15,830 nt of DNA, taken from positions 1 to 15,830 of the forward strand of contig JASAON010001348.1 in the NCBI GenBank assembly GCA_030849065.1, read 5' to 3'. The translations under genes and the position numbers were made by a program. Under the pieces are notes generated by a model. It had not been told where the DNA came from, ran no database searches, and worked only from the letters and a program-made list of their open reading frames with translations. The stretch's first letter is position 1. The number at the start of each line of letters is the position of its first letter. Below are positions 15,793 to 15,830 of the stretch, piece after piece. The DNA comes from Jaenimonas drosophilae (Eukaryota; Euglenozoa; Kinetoplastea; Trypanosomatida; Trypanosomatidae).

Positions 15793-15830
15793 GTGGGTTT
15801 GGCGGGGGCGGCGCCGGCGGGGAGGAGGGG

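Larger units (their letters stand above)
13123..15830. other. Gene-free, run-rich region; possible transcription start or strand-switch region, or poor contig end
   Basis: I find no credible gene here. The open frames present are short, overlap each other on both strands, translate to Pro, Gly or Arg runs, and cross homopolymers. From about 13,258 the composition changes: C-runs at 13318-13328, 13442-13453, 13851-13864, 13942-13952, 14674-14685, 14924-14935, 15272-15281 and 15752-15773, and G-runs at 14804-14813 and 15543-15553, plus several of 6 or 7. GC-rich blocks (about 13,820-14,520 and 15,230-15,620) alternate with ordinary sequence. I checked for tRNA B-box-like motifs and saw none that folds. 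The position upstream of the first minus-strand gene fits a transcription start region; poly-G runs are known at these in T. brucei. Poor sequence quality or a chimeric join would give a similar picture. Confidence 0.5.

Overview
This window looks like nuclear DNA of a kinetoplastid protist, most probably a trypanosomatid close to Trypanosoma; the genus cannot be fixed from sequence alone. Three things point there. All ten credible genes lie on the minus strand, head to tail and without introns. Every gene start has a C/T-rich tract followed by an AG dinucleotide on the coding strand, the signal for spliced-leader trans-splicing. The gene content (cathepsin B-like protease with the QSNCGSCWA active site, a U2B''-like single RRM protein, ARL3, guanine deaminase, several orphan proteins) suits that group.

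Layout from the left edge, which is the downstream end of the transcription unit. At 1-523 is the 5' part of an unknown gene that runs out of the window; at 877-2334 an acidic N-terminally anchored protein of unknown function; at 2928-3956 cathepsin B-like cysteine protease; at 4255-5538 a tail-anchored protein with an acidic N terminus, three Cys/His repeats and an RGG tract; at 5786-6922 an orphan polytopic membrane protein; at 7122-7460 a U2B''/U1A-type RRM protein; at 7760-9127 guanine deaminase; at 9408-9917 a cytochrome b5-like heme-binding protein; at 10101-10514 a small four-helix membrane protein with a DUF1648-like motif; at 10774-12255 a probable mitochondrial helical-repeat protein; and at 12507-13046 ARL3.

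From about 13.1 kb to the right edge (about 2.7 kb) I see no gene. This part changes character: many C or G runs of 7 to 22 bases, a (CA)11 tract, GC-rich blocks, and at the very end C22 and T14. It sits upstream of the first minus-strand gene, where a transcription start region or divergent strand-switch region would be expected, and G-runs are known at such regions in T. brucei. A low-quality or chimeric contig end is the main alternative.

The genes do not form one pathway, as is normal for kinetoplastid polycistronic units, where neighbours share transcription but not function. For four genes (cathepsin B, the RGG protein, cytochrome b5-like protein, ARL3) the longest open frame overshoots the likely start; I chose starts from ATG codons, trans-splice signals and family alignment. 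The most interesting candidates for new biology are the membrane-anchored Cys/His-repeat plus RGG protein and the unusual run-rich region at the right end.
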